DNA of 29,433 nt from JBHIBC01 sp046758905 (GCA_046758905.1 JBHIBC010000035.1:1-29433), one strand, 5' to 3'. Shown: positions 1 to 8,303, counted from the first letter of the stretch. The notes: generated by a model from the sequence alone, not told the origin. Translations and numbers: made by a program.

Positions 1-873
1 GACGAAGGCGCGCAGGAACTGCTGTCCCTTGAGCCGCTGGAGGATCTTCGGGGCGATCCCGCCCCCCAGATAGACTCCCGCGGTCGCCATCATCTTCAGG
101 GCGAGGTTGCCGGCCTCGGCGCCGTAAAGGCCGACGAACAGGTCGAGGGCGTCCGAGCAGAGCTGCGAGCGCCCCTCGAGCGCCGCGAGCGAGATGACGG
201 CCGCCGGGTCGCCGCGGCGCACCTCCTCGGCGAGCCACGCCGGCTCCGCCCCCCGCTCCGTGTCGCGCAGGAACAGATAGATGTTGTGCAGCCCGGGTCC
301 CGACAGGACCCGCTCCCAGCTCACGTGGCCGTACCGCCCCCGGAGATGGCGGAGCAGCTCCATCTCGAGATCGCTGCCCGGGGCGAAGCTCGCGTGCCCT
401 CCCTCGCTGGCGACCGGGCGGTGGCGCCTCCCGTCCCAGATCAGGCCGGCCTCGCCCAGGCCCGTCCCGGCGGATATGATCGCCGCGTGGCCGTCGCGGC
501 CTCGGGCGCCCCGGGCGAGGACGGCGAGATCTGAGGGCCTCAGCTCGGCGATCCCGTGGGCGCTGGCTTCCAGGTCGTTGATCACGATGACCGAGGGTAT
601 CGCGAGCTCGCGCGCCAGCCTGGAGGCGTCCACCACCCAGGGCAGGTTGGTGGTGCGGCTGCGCCCCTCCTTCACCGGGCCCGCCACGCCGAAGCAGGCC
701 CGATCGACCCGCGCCTTCCCGCGCGACGACAGGAACCGGCGGGCGATCGCGCCCAGCCCGGCGAACTCGCGGCTGGCGAAGGTCTCCTCGGCCACGAGGG
801 CGAGGCTCCCGGGGCGCCCCTTGAAGAGGGCGAGGCACGTCTTGGTCCCGCCGATGTCCCCCGCCAGGATCAC
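1..873 (-). CDS. glk: Glucokinase (Glk family), C-terminus cut by window edge
   Basis: Cytosolic ATP-dependent phosphorylation of glucose to glucose-6-phosphate. My reverse-strand translation begins VILAGDIGGTKT, the phosphate-binding loop of the ASKHA fold. INDLEASAHG follows with Asp100 as likely catalytic base, then SAGTGLGEAG and SEGGHASFAP with Glu157 and His160, which are the Glk sugar-binding positions. The visible end, GGGIAPKIL, is the conserved C-terminal glycine motif. 291 codons are present; the family is usually about 320 residues, so roughly 30 are missing. The start is a GTG: it is the only start codon between the upstream gene's stop (same frame, 898-900) and the conserved N-terminus, and GGGGGAGGA precedes it. 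The 24-nt gap to the flavoprotein gene upstream suggests an operon. Family assignment is firm; the sugar is inferred from the family. Confidence 0.93.
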   Translation of the reverse strand, partial: MILAGDIGGTKTCLALFKGRPGSLALVAEETFASREFAGLGAIARRFLSSRGKARVDRACFGVAGPVKEGRSRTTNLPWVVDASRLARELAIPSVIVINDLEASAHGIAELRPSDLAVLARGARGRDGHAAIISAGTGLGEAGLIWDGRRHRPVASEGGHASFAPGSDLEMELLRHLRGRYGHVSWERVLSGPGLHNIYLFLRDTERGAEPAWLAEEVRRGDPAAVISLAALEGRSQLCSDALDLFVGLYGAEAGNLALKMMATAGVYLGGGIAPKILQRLKGQQFLRAFV

Positions 874-897
874 GCTCGGGCGTCCTCCCCCGGGACT

Positions 898-2418
898 CTA
901 CTTGAAGGTCCTGAAGAAGATGTCGAAGACCTTCCTGACGGTGGGTGTCAGCTTGGTGCGGCGCCAGGCATCGGCCACCTTTCGAGTGGCCTCGCCCTGG
1001 GTCGGGTAGGGGTGGATGGTCCGCCCGATCTTCCCGAGGCCGACCCCCGCCGTGATCGCCAGAGCCAGCTCCCCGATCATGTCGCCGGCGTGCTCCGCCA
1101 CCAGCGTGGCGCCCAGGATCCTGTCCGTTCCCTTCTTCAGGTGGACGCGCACGAGCCCTTCGTCCGCCCCGTCGAGCACGGCCCGATCGAGGTGCTCGAT
1201 CGACCAGGTGATCGTCTCCACCGCGTAGCCCGCGGCCAGCGCGTCCCTCTCGTACATCCCCACGTGGGCGATCTCGGGGCTCGTGAAGGTGCACCAGGGC
1301 ATCACCAGGGCGCTCACCCGGCCGCGCCCGAAGAACAGGGCGTTCTGCACCACCAGCCGGGCGTGCGCGTCGGCCGCGTGGGTGAACCGGTGCCGCGAGC
1401 AGACGTCGCCGACCGCGTAGACCTTCGGGTTGGTCGTGCGCAGGCGGTCGTCGACCCCCACGCCCCCGGGGCCGTGCCGCACCCCGGCCGCCTCCAGGCC
1501 GAGCCCCTCGACGTTGGGCGCCCGCCCGGCCGCCACCAGCAGGCGGTCGCCCGCGACGCTCTCCCTGCGCCCGTCGCGCTCGTAGTGGACGACGCGCTCA
1601 TCGGCCCGGCGCTCCACCGACAGGATCCTCAGCCCCAGCCGGAGGTCGACCCCGTCGCGGACCATCGCCCTCTCGACGATCGCGGCGGCGTCGCGATCCT
1701 CCCTGGAGAGGATCCGCGGGCCGCGGTTGAGGAGCGTGACGCGGCTCCCGAAGCGCGCGAAGGCCTGCGACATCTCGCAGCCGATCGGGCCGGCACCGAG
1801 GACGACGAGGCGGGCGGGCAGCTCCTCCAGCCAGAAGATCGTCTCGTTGGTCAGCGGCTCGGCCTCGGGGAGGCCGGGGATCGGCGGCAGGGTGGGCCGG
1901 GCCCCGGTCGCGATCACGGCCCTGCGGAAGCTCAGCCGCGCGGCGCCGATCGCGACGGTCCCCGGATCGGCGAAGCGCCCCTCCCCCAGGAACACGTCGA
2001 CGCCCATTTCCCGGAAGCGCTTGACGCTGTCGACCGGGCTCAGGTCGGCGCGCAGTCTGCGCATCCGCCGCATGGCCGCCCCGAAATCCCCCGCGCCGGC
2101 CGCGGGCGGCGCCCCGAAGGTCGTGGCGGCCCCCGCCACCTCGTGCCAGGCCCGCGCCGCGCGGATGATCCCCTTGGAGGGGACGCAGCCGACGTTGAGG
2201 CAGTCGCCTCCCATCAGGTGCTTCTCGATCAGCGCCACCCGGGCGCCGAGCGACGCCGCGGCGGCGGCCGTGACCAGCCCGCCGGTGCCGGCGCCGATCA
2301 CCACCAGGTGATACCGATCGCGGGGCCTGGGGTTGACGTGATCGGGGGGGTGGACGTTTCGCAGGTGTCTGAGGTTGTGCTCGTCGAGCGGTCGGATCAG
2401 CGTCTCGGGGCGCGCCAT
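898..2418 (-). CDS. Mercuric reductase-like FAD/NAD(P) disulfide oxidoreductase
   Basis: 506-residue flavoprotein of the pyridine nucleotide-disulfide oxidoreductase family (dihydrolipoamide dehydrogenase, mercuric reductase). Visible: FAD Rossmann motif VVIGAGTGG (about 39-47), redox-active GGDCLNVGCVPSK with Cys73 and Cys78, ATGARP, NAD(P) motif VVLGAGPIGCE, YAVGDVC for the FAD ribityl site, and a dimerisation domain with HPYPTQGE (His469 and Glu476 as the catalytic pair). A 35-residue N-terminal extension precedes the flavin domain. There is no N-terminal HMA domain and no C-terminal vicinal Cys pair as in true MerA, so Hg(II) reduction is doubtful; another disulfide or quinone substrate is possible. 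It lies 68 nt after a TVP38/TMEM64 gene, a pairing I recall from other bacteria. GGAGGA sits 6 nt before the ATG. Confidence 0.9.
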   Translation of the reverse strand: MARPETLIRPLDEHNLRHLRNVHPPDHVNPRPRDRYHLVVIGAGTGGLVTAAAAASLGARVALIEKHLMGGDCLNVGCVPSKGIIRAARAWHEVAGAATTFGAPPAAGAGDFGAAMRRMRRLRADLSPVDSVKRFREMGVDVFLGEGRFADPGTVAIGAARLSFRRAVIATGARPTLPPIPGLPEAEPLTNETIFWLEELPARLVVLGAGPIGCEMSQAFARFGSRVTLLNRGPRILSREDRDAAAIVERAMVRDGVDLRLGLRILSVERRADERVVHYERDGRRESVAGDRLLVAAGRAPNVEGLGLEAAGVRHGPGGVGVDDRLRTTNPKVYAVGDVCSRHRFTHAADAHARLVVQNALFFGRGRVSALVMPWCTFTSPEIAHVGMYERDALAAGYAVETITWSIEHLDRAVLDGADEGLVRVHLKKGTDRILGATLVAEHAGDMIGELALAITAGVGLGKIGRTIHPYPTQGEATRKVADAWRRTKLTPTVRKVFDIFFRTFK

Positions 2419-2486
2419 CGTGGATCCTCCGACTCCCGGGTCGACCTGCCGTCGGTGAGCGTCCCTCGCTCGCTTCCTCCGGCGCC

Positions 2487-3284
2487 CTACCGTCGCGCCT
2501 CGCCTCGGCCGTCCGTGGACGCGGCCCCCGTCGCCTCGTGCAGGGCCCGGCGCGCGAGACGCGTCACGAAGGTGGTCACGACGACGGTGGCCGCCAGCCC
2601 GAGCACCAGCACGGCGTAGTACCCCGCGTCGTGGCGCACGGCGCCGCCGCCGGCCAGGCTGGCGACATCGCCGGCCAGCTTGCCGTAATAAACGTACAGC
2701 AGGGTCCCCGGGAGCATCCCGACCGAGGCGAGGGCGTAGTCGATGAAGCGGACCCGGGTGAGCCCCAGACCGTAGTTCAGCAGGTTGAAGGGGAACACGG
2801 GGGACAGGCGCAGGAGCAGGACGATCTTCCTGCCCTCACGGGCGACGGCCCGGTCGATCGCCGCGAACCGCTCGTTGCCTTCGAGCCTGCGCTCGATGGC
2901 GGCGCGGGCCAAGTATCGGGAGACCAGGAAGGCCGCCGAGGCGCCCGCCGTCGCCCCCGCGAACACGTACAGGGTCCCCCGGGCGAGGCCGAACAGGGCG
3001 CCGGCTGCGAGCGTCAGGAGCGAGCCCGGCACGAACGCCACGGTCGCGACGACGTAGCCGAGGACGAAGGCGATCGGGCCCCACGCTCCGATCCCCTCCA
3101 GCCAGCGGGTGAACTCCTGCAGGTGTCCGGCGGCCGTCCTCCCGCCGAGCCCGACAAGCGCGAGTGCCGCGACCACCGCCGCGACGCGGATCGCGAGCCG
3201 GGCGCGGGAGGCCGCAGCGCCCCGCTCGACGCCGCCCGCGGTGGTCGAGCTTACGCCGCCCTGGACCGGATCACCCGATGCCAT
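2487..3284 (-). CDS. TVP38/TMEM64 (VTT/DedA-like) membrane protein
   Basis: 265-residue inner-membrane protein with a VTT (SNARE-associated/DedA-like) domain. After a basic cytoplasmic N-terminus come about five or six hydrophobic segments, the first at about 29-45. The diagnostic segment is FVPGSLLTLAAGALFG followed by a Gly/Ala-rich helix, then LLLRLSPVFPFNLLNYGLG (the R-x2-P-x2-PFN signature) and GMLPGTLLYVYYG. A final helix is followed by a basic tail. The fold belongs to the DedA/TVP38 superfamily, proposed to transport or scramble lipids or ions; the substrate is not known here. GGAGGTGAGGAG ends directly at the ATG. It is the first gene of the leftward run with the reductase and glucokinase, so the flavoprotein may serve or be anchored by this membrane protein; that is inference. 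Confidence 0.9.
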   Translation of the reverse strand: MASGDPVQGGVSSTTAGGVERGAAASRARLAIRVAAVVAALALVGLGGRTAAGHLQEFTRWLEGIGAWGPIAFVLGYVVATVAFVPGSLLTLAAGALFGLARGTLYVFAGATAGASAAFLVSRYLARAAIERRLEGNERFAAIDRAVAREGRKIVLLLRLSPVFPFNLLNYGLGLTRVRFIDYALASVGMLPGTLLYVYYGKLAGDVASLAGGGAVRHDAGYYAVLVLGLAATVVVTTFVTRLARRALHEATGAASTDGRGEARR

Positions 3285-3348
3285 CTCCTCACCTCCATCG
3301 CGCCTCCGCGGTGCTTCGCGCCCCCCGCGGACCCGGCGACCCGCCGTC

Positions 3349-3379
3349 GTTATACCCCATAGATGAGGGGGCCCGTCAC
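3349..3379 (-). promoter_or_regulatory. Possible promoter of the TVP38/reductase/glk operon
   Basis: On the minus strand TATAAC (3354-3349) fits a -10 box, with GTGACG 19 nt upstream as a weak -35. The implied leader to the ATG at 3284 is about 58 nt. The 296-nt gap 3285-3580 holds this and the hairpin at 3391-3429; I see no gene in it. Confidence 0.35.
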
Positions 3380-3390
3380 CGGGTTGCCGG

Positions 3391-3429
3391 AAAACTTGTG
3401 GCCCGCCCGCCGGATGCCGGGCGGCGGGC
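3391..3429 (-). terminator. Rho-independent-like terminator after the FAD oxidoreductase pair
   Basis: An inverted repeat with 7-bp GCCCGCC/GGCGGGC arms and an inner CCGG/CCGG stem around a 3-nt loop (3401-3429). Read on the minus strand it is followed about 6 nt later by TTTT (3394-3391). It lies about 150 nt after the stop of the leftward gene at 3581, before the putative promoter of the next leftward operon. Confidence 0.5.
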
Positions 3430-3580
3430 AGGGGGGAGCCGCGGCGTCGAAAGGCCGGACGCGCGGCCGGGGTGGAATAGGCGGGGATCTGTCGGTGACG
3501 TTCTGCCGGCTGGGAACCGCGAGGGGCCGCGATCTATTCCCGGGCGCGGACCGGCGTGCCGGGCCCGGCGCCGGAGGCGG

Positions 3581-5176
3581 TCAGCGCCGGTCCTTGAGGA
3601 TCTCGCGGGCGGCGTTGGCTCCGGGGGCGCCCGTGACCCCACCGCCCGGGTGCGTCCCGGCGCCGCACAGGTAGAGCCCCTCGATCGGGGTGCGATAGCG
3701 GGCCCAGCCGAGGATCGGCCGCATGGCGAAGAGCTGGTCGAGGGTCATCTCCCCGTGGGAGATGTGCCCGCCGGTCAGGCCGTAGATCTCCTCCAGGTCG
3801 AGCGGCGAGATGATCTGTCGGTGCAGGATCAGGCCGGGGAGATCGGGCGCGTAGCGCGACAGGGTCGAGACGACCGTGTCCCCCAGCTCCTCGCGCCGCC
3901 GCCTCCAGTCGCCGCTGCTGAGGCTGTAGGGCGCGTACTGCACGTAGGCCGACAGCACGTGCCGCCCCGGCGGCGCCAGGGACGGGTCGGCGATCGTCGG
4001 GATGGTCACGTCCAGATAGGGCCGGCGGGAAGGATCGCCGTACTTGGCGTCGTCGAAGGCGCGCTCCAGGTAGTCGAGGCCCGGACCGATGTGGATCCGT
4101 CCCGACAGCGCCCCCGCGCCGTCCCCTCCCGCCGGGCTCCCCGGGCCCGTGAACCCCGGCAGCCCCGACAGCGCCAGATTGACCTTCGCGGCGGCCCCCA
4201 CCGATCGGTAGTTGCGGACCTTCTGCAGGAAGTCCGGGTCTAGGTGCGCGGGGTCGAGCAGCCGCAGGAAGGTGCGGCGCGGGTCGGCGTTCGACACCAC
4301 CGTCCTCGCGCCGATCTCCTCGCCGGAGGCGAGAACCACGCCGCTCGCCCGCCCGTCCCTGACCGAGATGCGCGCCACCTCGGCGCCGGTCCGGACCTCC
4401 GCGCCCGCGTCGCGCGCCGCCGCCGCCATCGCACGGGTCAGGGCGCCCAGTCCGCCTTCGGGGACCGCGACCGTGCCGACGGGGTGCCCGTCGACGGCGG
4501 CCCGCAGCAGCAGGACCGCGGCGGTCCCGGCCGAACGGGGGCCGAGAAAGGTCCCGAAAACGCCGCGCGAGGCGATCGCCGCCCGCAGCAGATCGGTCTC
4601 GAAGAACTCCGCCACGAGATCGGCGACGGCCATCGGGCCCCAGCGGAGCAGCCGGTAGAGGTCCCTCCGGCCGAGCCCGCGCACCCGCCGGCCGACCCTC
4701 AGCATGTTCCACAGGTCGCCCGCCGAGGGATCGTCGATCGCGGGTGGAGTGATCGACAGCGTCCCGCCGAGGGCCGAGGCGATCCTGGCGATCGCGTAGT
4801 GGAATTCCACGTACCTCGCGGCATCCTTCGGCGAGAGCGCGGAGAGGCCTCGGGAGGTTCGGGCCGGGTCGCCGTAGAGGACCAGCCCGCTCCCGCTGTC
4901 GGACGGCGCGAAGACGCGCGCCTCGGATCGGATGATCCGCAGCCCGTGTCTGTCCAGCCGCATGTCCCGCGCCACCTCGGGGCGCAGCGGTCCGGCCATG
5001 CAGGCGAGCGTCGACACCCGGAAGCCGGGATGGAACTCGTCCGTGATCGCGGCGCCGCCGACCACCGGCCGCCGCTCCAGGACAAGCGGGCGGCGTCCGG
5101 CGCGGGCCAGGTAGAAGGCGGCCGCCAGGCCGTTGTGGCCCCCGCCGACGATGACCACGTCGCGCACCAAGGCCAT
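3581..5176 (-). CDS. PYROXD2/phytoene desaturase-like FAD oxidoreductase (second of tandem pair)
   Basis: 531-residue FAD-dependent oxidoreductase of the amine-oxidase/phytoene-desaturase superfamily. The N-terminal dinucleotide fold reads VVIVGGGHNGLAAAFYLARA, followed by LERRPVVGGAAIT. The C-terminus carries LYLCGAGTHPGGGVTGAPG, the FAD-contacting motif of this family. HNG after the glycine loop and the ending GTHPGGG resemble PYROXD2-type proteins more than true CrtI; no carotenoid gene is near, so carotenoid desaturation is unlikely. The ATG follows the stop of the upstream paralog by 3 nt, so translation is probably coupled. The two proteins are clearly related along their length (shared LGWARYRTPI/PGWARYRTPI and ILKD near the C-terminus), which points to an old tandem duplication. 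Substrate unknown; an amine or a CH-CH desaturation is plausible. Confidence 0.85.
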   Translation of the reverse strand: MALVRDVVIVGGGHNGLAAAFYLARAGRRPLVLERRPVVGGAAITDEFHPGFRVSTLACMAGPLRPEVARDMRLDRHGLRIIRSEARVFAPSDSGSGLVLYGDPARTSRGLSALSPKDAARYVEFHYAIARIASALGGTLSITPPAIDDPSAGDLWNMLRVGRRVRGLGRRDLYRLLRWGPMAVADLVAEFFETDLLRAAIASRGVFGTFLGPRSAGTAAVLLLRAAVDGHPVGTVAVPEGGLGALTRAMAAAARDAGAEVRTGAEVARISVRDGRASGVVLASGEEIGARTVVSNADPRRTFLRLLDPAHLDPDFLQKVRNYRSVGAAAKVNLALSGLPGFTGPGSPAGGDGAGALSGRIHIGPGLDYLERAFDDAKYGDPSRRPYLDVTIPTIADPSLAPPGRHVLSAYVQYAPYSLSSGDWRRRREELGDTVVSTLSRYAPDLPGLILHRQIISPLDLEEIYGLTGGHISHGEMTLDQLFAMRPILGWARYRTPIEGLYLCGAGTHPGGGVTGAPGANAAREILKDRR

Positions 5177-5179
5177 GGG

Positions 5180-6772
5180 CTAGATCGCGCCCTTCCTGAA
5201 GTCCTTGAGGATCTCGAGCGCCGCGATCCGTCCCGGGGCGGCCATGATGCCGCCTCCCGGGTGGGTCGCCGAGCCGCACATGTACAGACTGCGGATCGGC
5301 GTCCGGTACCGCGCCCACCCCGGCACGGGCCGCAGGAAGAACAGCTGCTCGAGCGACAGCTCGCCCTGGAAAATGTTTCCCTCGGTCAGGCCGATCATCC
5401 TCTCCATGTCGAGCGGCGTGAGGACCTGGCGGTGCAGGATGATCTCCTTGAGATTGGGGGCGAACTCGGAGATTAGGTCGACGACCGCGTCGCCGAAGGC
5501 CTCGCGCTTCTCGTCCCAGGTCCCCTCCCGCAGCCTGTAAGGGGCGTACTGCACGAAGCACGACATGACGTGCTTGCCGGGCGGCGCCACCGAGGGGTCG
5601 GTGAGGCTGGGGATGACGCAGTCGACGTAGGGGCGCCGGGAGAAATCGCCGTACTTGGCGTCGTCGTATGCCCGCTCCATGTGCTCCACCGAGGGCGAGA
5701 TCGAGATCGCGCCCCGCAGGTGGCGCCCCGGGCCCGGGAGGCAGGCGAAGTCGGGCAGCCCGTCCAGCGCCAGATTCACCTTCCCGGACGAGCCGCGGAA
5801 CTTGTAGCGGCGCACGTCCTCCAGGAACTCGCCCGGCAGGTGCCCGTCCTCGATGAATCTCAGGAAGGTCAGGCTCGGGTCGACGCTTGAGGACACCGCG
5901 TCGGCGTCGAACGCGTCGCCGTTCTCCAGGACGACTCCGCGCGCCCGGCGGTCCCTGACGAGGATCCGGGCCACCGGCGACTCGGTGCGGATCTCGGCGC
6001 CGGCCTCGCGGGCGGCGCCGGCGATGGCGTCGGAGATGGCGCCGGTGCCGCCCCGCGCGAAGCCCCACGAGCGGAAGGCTCCGTCGATCTCCCCCATGTA
6101 GTGGTGCAGCAGGACGTACGCGGTGCCGGGGGAGCGCACCCCCAGGAGGGTGCCGATGATCCCGGAGGCCGCCATGGTCGCCTTCAGGACGTCGGTCTCG
6201 AACCACTGGTCCAGGAAATCGACGGCGCTCATGGTCATCAGCCGGGCCTGGTTATACCTGTCCCGGGCGCTGAGCCCCTGGAAGCGGCGGCCCAGGAACA
6301 GAAGCTTGCCCAGCTCGCGGGGGTCGAGCGTCATGGGATCGGGCGGCACCATGCCCAGGATCGGCTTGACGAACCGGCACAAGGAGACCATGGCCGTGCC
6401 GAATTCCTCGTACGCCTCGGCGTCGAGGCGGGAGTGCCGGGCGATCTCGCGTCGGGTCCGACCGTGGTCGTTGACCCGCCACAGGTAGTCCCCGTCGAGC
6501 ATCGGGGTGAAAGTGCCGTCGAGCGGCAGGATCTCCAGCCCGTGGCGCGGCAGGTCGAGCTCACGGATGACCTCCGGCCGCAGCAGCGACACGACGTAGG
6601 AGAAGACGGAGAACTTGAAGCCGGGGAAGACCTCCTCGGTGACCGCGGCGCCGCCCAGGACGCGCCGGCGCTCGAGGACCAGGACCCTCTTGCCGGCGCG
6701 GGCCAGATAGGCCGCGTTGGCGAGGCCGTTGTGTCCGCCTCCGATCACGATGACGTCGTAACGAACGCTCAA
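5180..6772 (-). CDS. PYROXD2/phytoene desaturase-like FAD oxidoreductase (first of tandem pair)
   Basis: About 530 residues with the same architecture as its downstream neighbour: VIVIGGGHNGLANAAYLARA at the N-terminus, LERRRVLGGAAVTEE, and LYMCGSATHPGGGIMAAPG at the C-terminus. I place the start at the TTG of 6772, preceded by GAGGAG. An in-frame ATG exists at 6833-6831, but it falls between the probable -10 box (6839-6834) and the predicted transcript start, so it would not be in the mRNA. The TTG start also gives a protein matching the paralog in length and beginning just before the Rossmann strand. The gene is divergent from the GcvT-like gene across about 165 nt, suggesting shared control. 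Reaction not known; possibly amine or alkyl-chain dehydrogenation. Confidence 0.85.
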   Translation of the reverse strand: MSVRYDVIVIGGGHNGLANAAYLARAGKRVLVLERRRVLGGAAVTEEVFPGFKFSVFSYVVSLLRPEVIRELDLPRHGLEILPLDGTFTPMLDGDYLWRVNDHGRTRREIARHSRLDAEAYEEFGTAMVSLCRFVKPILGMVPPDPMTLDPRELGKLLFLGRRFQGLSARDRYNQARLMTMSAVDFLDQWFETDVLKATMAASGIIGTLLGVRSPGTAYVLLHHYMGEIDGAFRSWGFARGGTGAISDAIAGAAREAGAEIRTESPVARILVRDRRARGVVLENGDAFDADAVSSSVDPSLTFLRFIEDGHLPGEFLEDVRRYKFRGSSGKVNLALDGLPDFACLPGPGRHLRGAISISPSVEHMERAYDDAKYGDFSRRPYVDCVIPSLTDPSVAPPGKHVMSCFVQYAPYRLREGTWDEKREAFGDAVVDLISEFAPNLKEIILHRQVLTPLDMERMIGLTEGNIFQGELSLEQLFFLRPVPGWARYRTPIRSLYMCGSATHPGGGIMAAPGRIAALEILKDFRKGAI

Positions 6773-6833
6773 CTCCTCGCCCCCGCGGCGACCGTGGTCC
6801 GCAGTGCGAAACAGGGTTGCAGAAATGGGCATC

Positions 6834-6862
6834 ATTGTACGAGCCCGTCCGGGGCGGCGCAA
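6834..6862 (-). promoter_or_regulatory. Promoter of the FAD oxidoreductase pair
   Basis: On the minus strand TTGCGC (6862-6857) is spaced 17 nt from TACAAT (6839-6834), five of six matches to a -10 box. Transcription would start near 6827, leaving a leader of about 55 nt before the TTG start at 6772. Confidence 0.5.
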
Positions 6863-6886
6863 GACACGGCCCGGGCGCTTTTTCGC

Positions 6887-6892
6887 TATAAT
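6887..6892 (+). promoter_or_regulatory. -10 box (TATAAT) of the GcvT-like gene
   Basis: A perfect TATAAT 45 nt before the GTG start at 6937, in a short A/T-rich patch (GCTTTTTCGCTATAATTC) that stands out in this G+C-rich DNA. No good -35 box is at the normal distance (AAGACA is 20 nt upstream), so an activator may be needed. It faces away from the promoter at 6834-6862. Confidence 0.5.
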
Positions 6893-6936
6893 TCGGCGCC
6901 GCATCACGACCGCGTCCCGCATGGGGAGGAGCGAGC

Positions 6937-8136
6937 GTGCCGATCGGGACCGCCTTCCACGAGAGATCCCTCGGGCTGTGCGAGAGCCTCAACTATCGCG
7001 ACTGGTCCGGCTTCTACGCCGCCAGCGTCTACGAGACCCACCACGAGCACGAGTACAACGCGATCCGGCAGTCCGCCGCGCTGATCGACATCTCCCCGCT
7101 GTTCAAGTACCGGATCCAGGGGAGGGACGCGCGGCGCCTGCTCGACCGCGTCGTCACCCGCGACATGGGGAGGGTGAGCGTGGAGCGGCTCATCTACACC
7201 CCGTGGTGCGACGGGGAGGGGAAGACGATCGACGACGGGACGGTCGCGCGGCTCGGCGAGACCACCTACAGGATGACGGCCGCCGACCCGACCCTCCGCT
7301 GGCTGCGGCAGAACTCCACCGGGCTGGACGTCACGGTGGAGGACGTCTCGGAGCGCATCGCCGCCCTCGCCCTGCAGGGGCCGACCTCCGGGCGCCTGCT
7401 GATGGGGGTCGCGGAGGCCGACATCGCCAACCTGCGCTACTTCGGCATCACCCCGGCGACGATCGCCGGCGTCCCGGTCGAGATCTCGCGCAGCGGCTAC
7501 ACCGGCGACCTGGGGTACGAGATCTGGATCCCCTGGGGCGACGCCGTGAGGGTCTGGGACGCGCTGATGCGGGGGGGCCGCGCCTACGACATCCACGCGG
7601 CGGGGATGCTGGCGCTGGACATCGCGCGGATCGAGGCGGGGCTGATCCTCATCGATGTCGACTACGTCAGCAGCCGCAGGGCGCTGATCGAGTCGCACAG
7701 GTACTCCCCCTTCGAGATCGGGCTCGGCAGGATGGTCCACCTCCACAAGGAGCGCTTCGTCGGGCGGTCGGCCCTGGTCGAGGAGGCGAGGCGCGGCCCG
7801 AGGCGCCGGCTGGTCGGGCTGGAGATCGACTGGAGCGAGGTCGAGAGGCTGTTCGAATCGCACGGGCTGTCGCCCTCGGTCCCCGCCACCGCCTCCCGCG
7901 AGGCGGTCCCGGTCTACACCGGGGGCGTCCAGGTCGGCCGGGCGACCTCCACAACCTGGTCCCCCACCCTGAAGAAGATGATCGCCCTCGCCAGCGTCGC
8001 CTCGGAGCACGCCGAGACGGGCACCCACCTGAGCCTGGAGTTCACCGTCGAGGCGACGCGCCACAGAGCGGGGGTCGTGGTGGTCGATCTCCCCTTCTTC
8101 AATCCCCCGCGGAAGAGGGCCGTGCCGATCGCCTGA
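6937..8136 (+). CDS. GcvT-fold aminomethyltransferase family protein (folate-dependent C1 transfer)
   Basis: 399-residue stand-alone member of the GcvT/aminomethyltransferase family. Seen: NAIRQSAALIDISPLFKYRI at the N-terminus, WCDGEGKTIDDGTVARL, ALQGPTSGRLL, SRSGYTGDLGYEI (the folate-site loop) and LDIARIEAGL, then a C-terminal barrel. True GcvT proteins act with GcvH, GcvP and Lpd, none of which is near. The same fold serves dimethylsulfoniopropionate, dimethylglycine and sarcosine demethylation, where tetrahydrofolate accepts the one-carbon unit. The divergent FAD oxidoreductases and the downstream aldehyde dehydrogenase suggest such a role, but no substrate can be named. The GTG start is preceded by GGGGAGGAG. 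Family firm, reaction uncertain. Confidence 0.88.
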   Translation: MPIGTAFHERSLGLCESLNYRDWSGFYAASVYETHHEHEYNAIRQSAALIDISPLFKYRIQGRDARRLLDRVVTRDMGRVSVERLIYTPWCDGEGKTIDDGTVARLGETTYRMTAADPTLRWLRQNSTGLDVTVEDVSERIAALALQGPTSGRLLMGVAEADIANLRYFGITPATIAGVPVEISRSGYTGDLGYEIWIPWGDAVRVWDALMRGGRAYDIHAAGMLALDIARIEAGLILIDVDYVSSRRALIESHRYSPFEIGLGRMVHLHKERFVGRSALVEEARRGPRRRLVGLEIDWSEVERLFESHGLSPSVPATASREAVPVYTGGVQVGRATSTTWSPTLKKMIALASVASEHAETGTHLSLEFTVEATRHRAGVVVVDLPFFNPPRKRAVPIA

Positions 8137-8285
8137 GCGCCCCGGCCCCCGGCCCTCGGCGGGCTGTCCTACCGGGGGAAGGCCGCGGCCGCGGCGCCGG
8201 TGGACGCGCTGGGCGAGCGGGCCCGCTGAAGCGCCCGGATCGGGTGTCTTCCGGCGACCGGGATCTGATAGAGTGAGCCGATCCT

Positions 8286-8303
8286 GATCGTGTCATCACG
8301 ATC
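8286..8303. promoter_or_regulatory. Perfect inverted repeat, candidate operator before the aldehyde dehydrogenase
   Basis: GATCGTG-TCAT-CACGATC: 7-bp arms around a 4-nt centre, 86 nt upstream of the dehydrogenase ATG in the 252-nt gap 8137-8388. A weak -10-like GATAGAG lies just before it. The size fits a dimeric repressor site (GntR or TetR scale); it could instead be a small RNA hairpin. The rest of the gap shows nothing I recognise. Confidence 0.4.

Noticed and set aside
898..2418. Genuine mercury resistance (merA)
   Set aside because: No HMA domain, no C-terminal Cys pair, and no merR/merT/merP nearby.
556..2619. Long plus-strand open frame (about 690 codons) opposite the reductase and glucokinase genes
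   Set aside because: Its product is low-complexity Arg/Pro/Gly/Ala-rich without motifs; it is an antisense frame kept open by high G+C.
3534..6206. 890-codon minus-strand open frame overlapping both FAD oxidoreductase genes in another frame
   Set aside because: It runs over two well-supported genes and has shadow-like composition; no domain recognised.
3581..6772. True carotenoid desaturase (CrtI) pair
   Set aside because: No phytoene synthase, cyclase or other carotenoid gene is near, and the termini fit PYROXD2-like proteins better.
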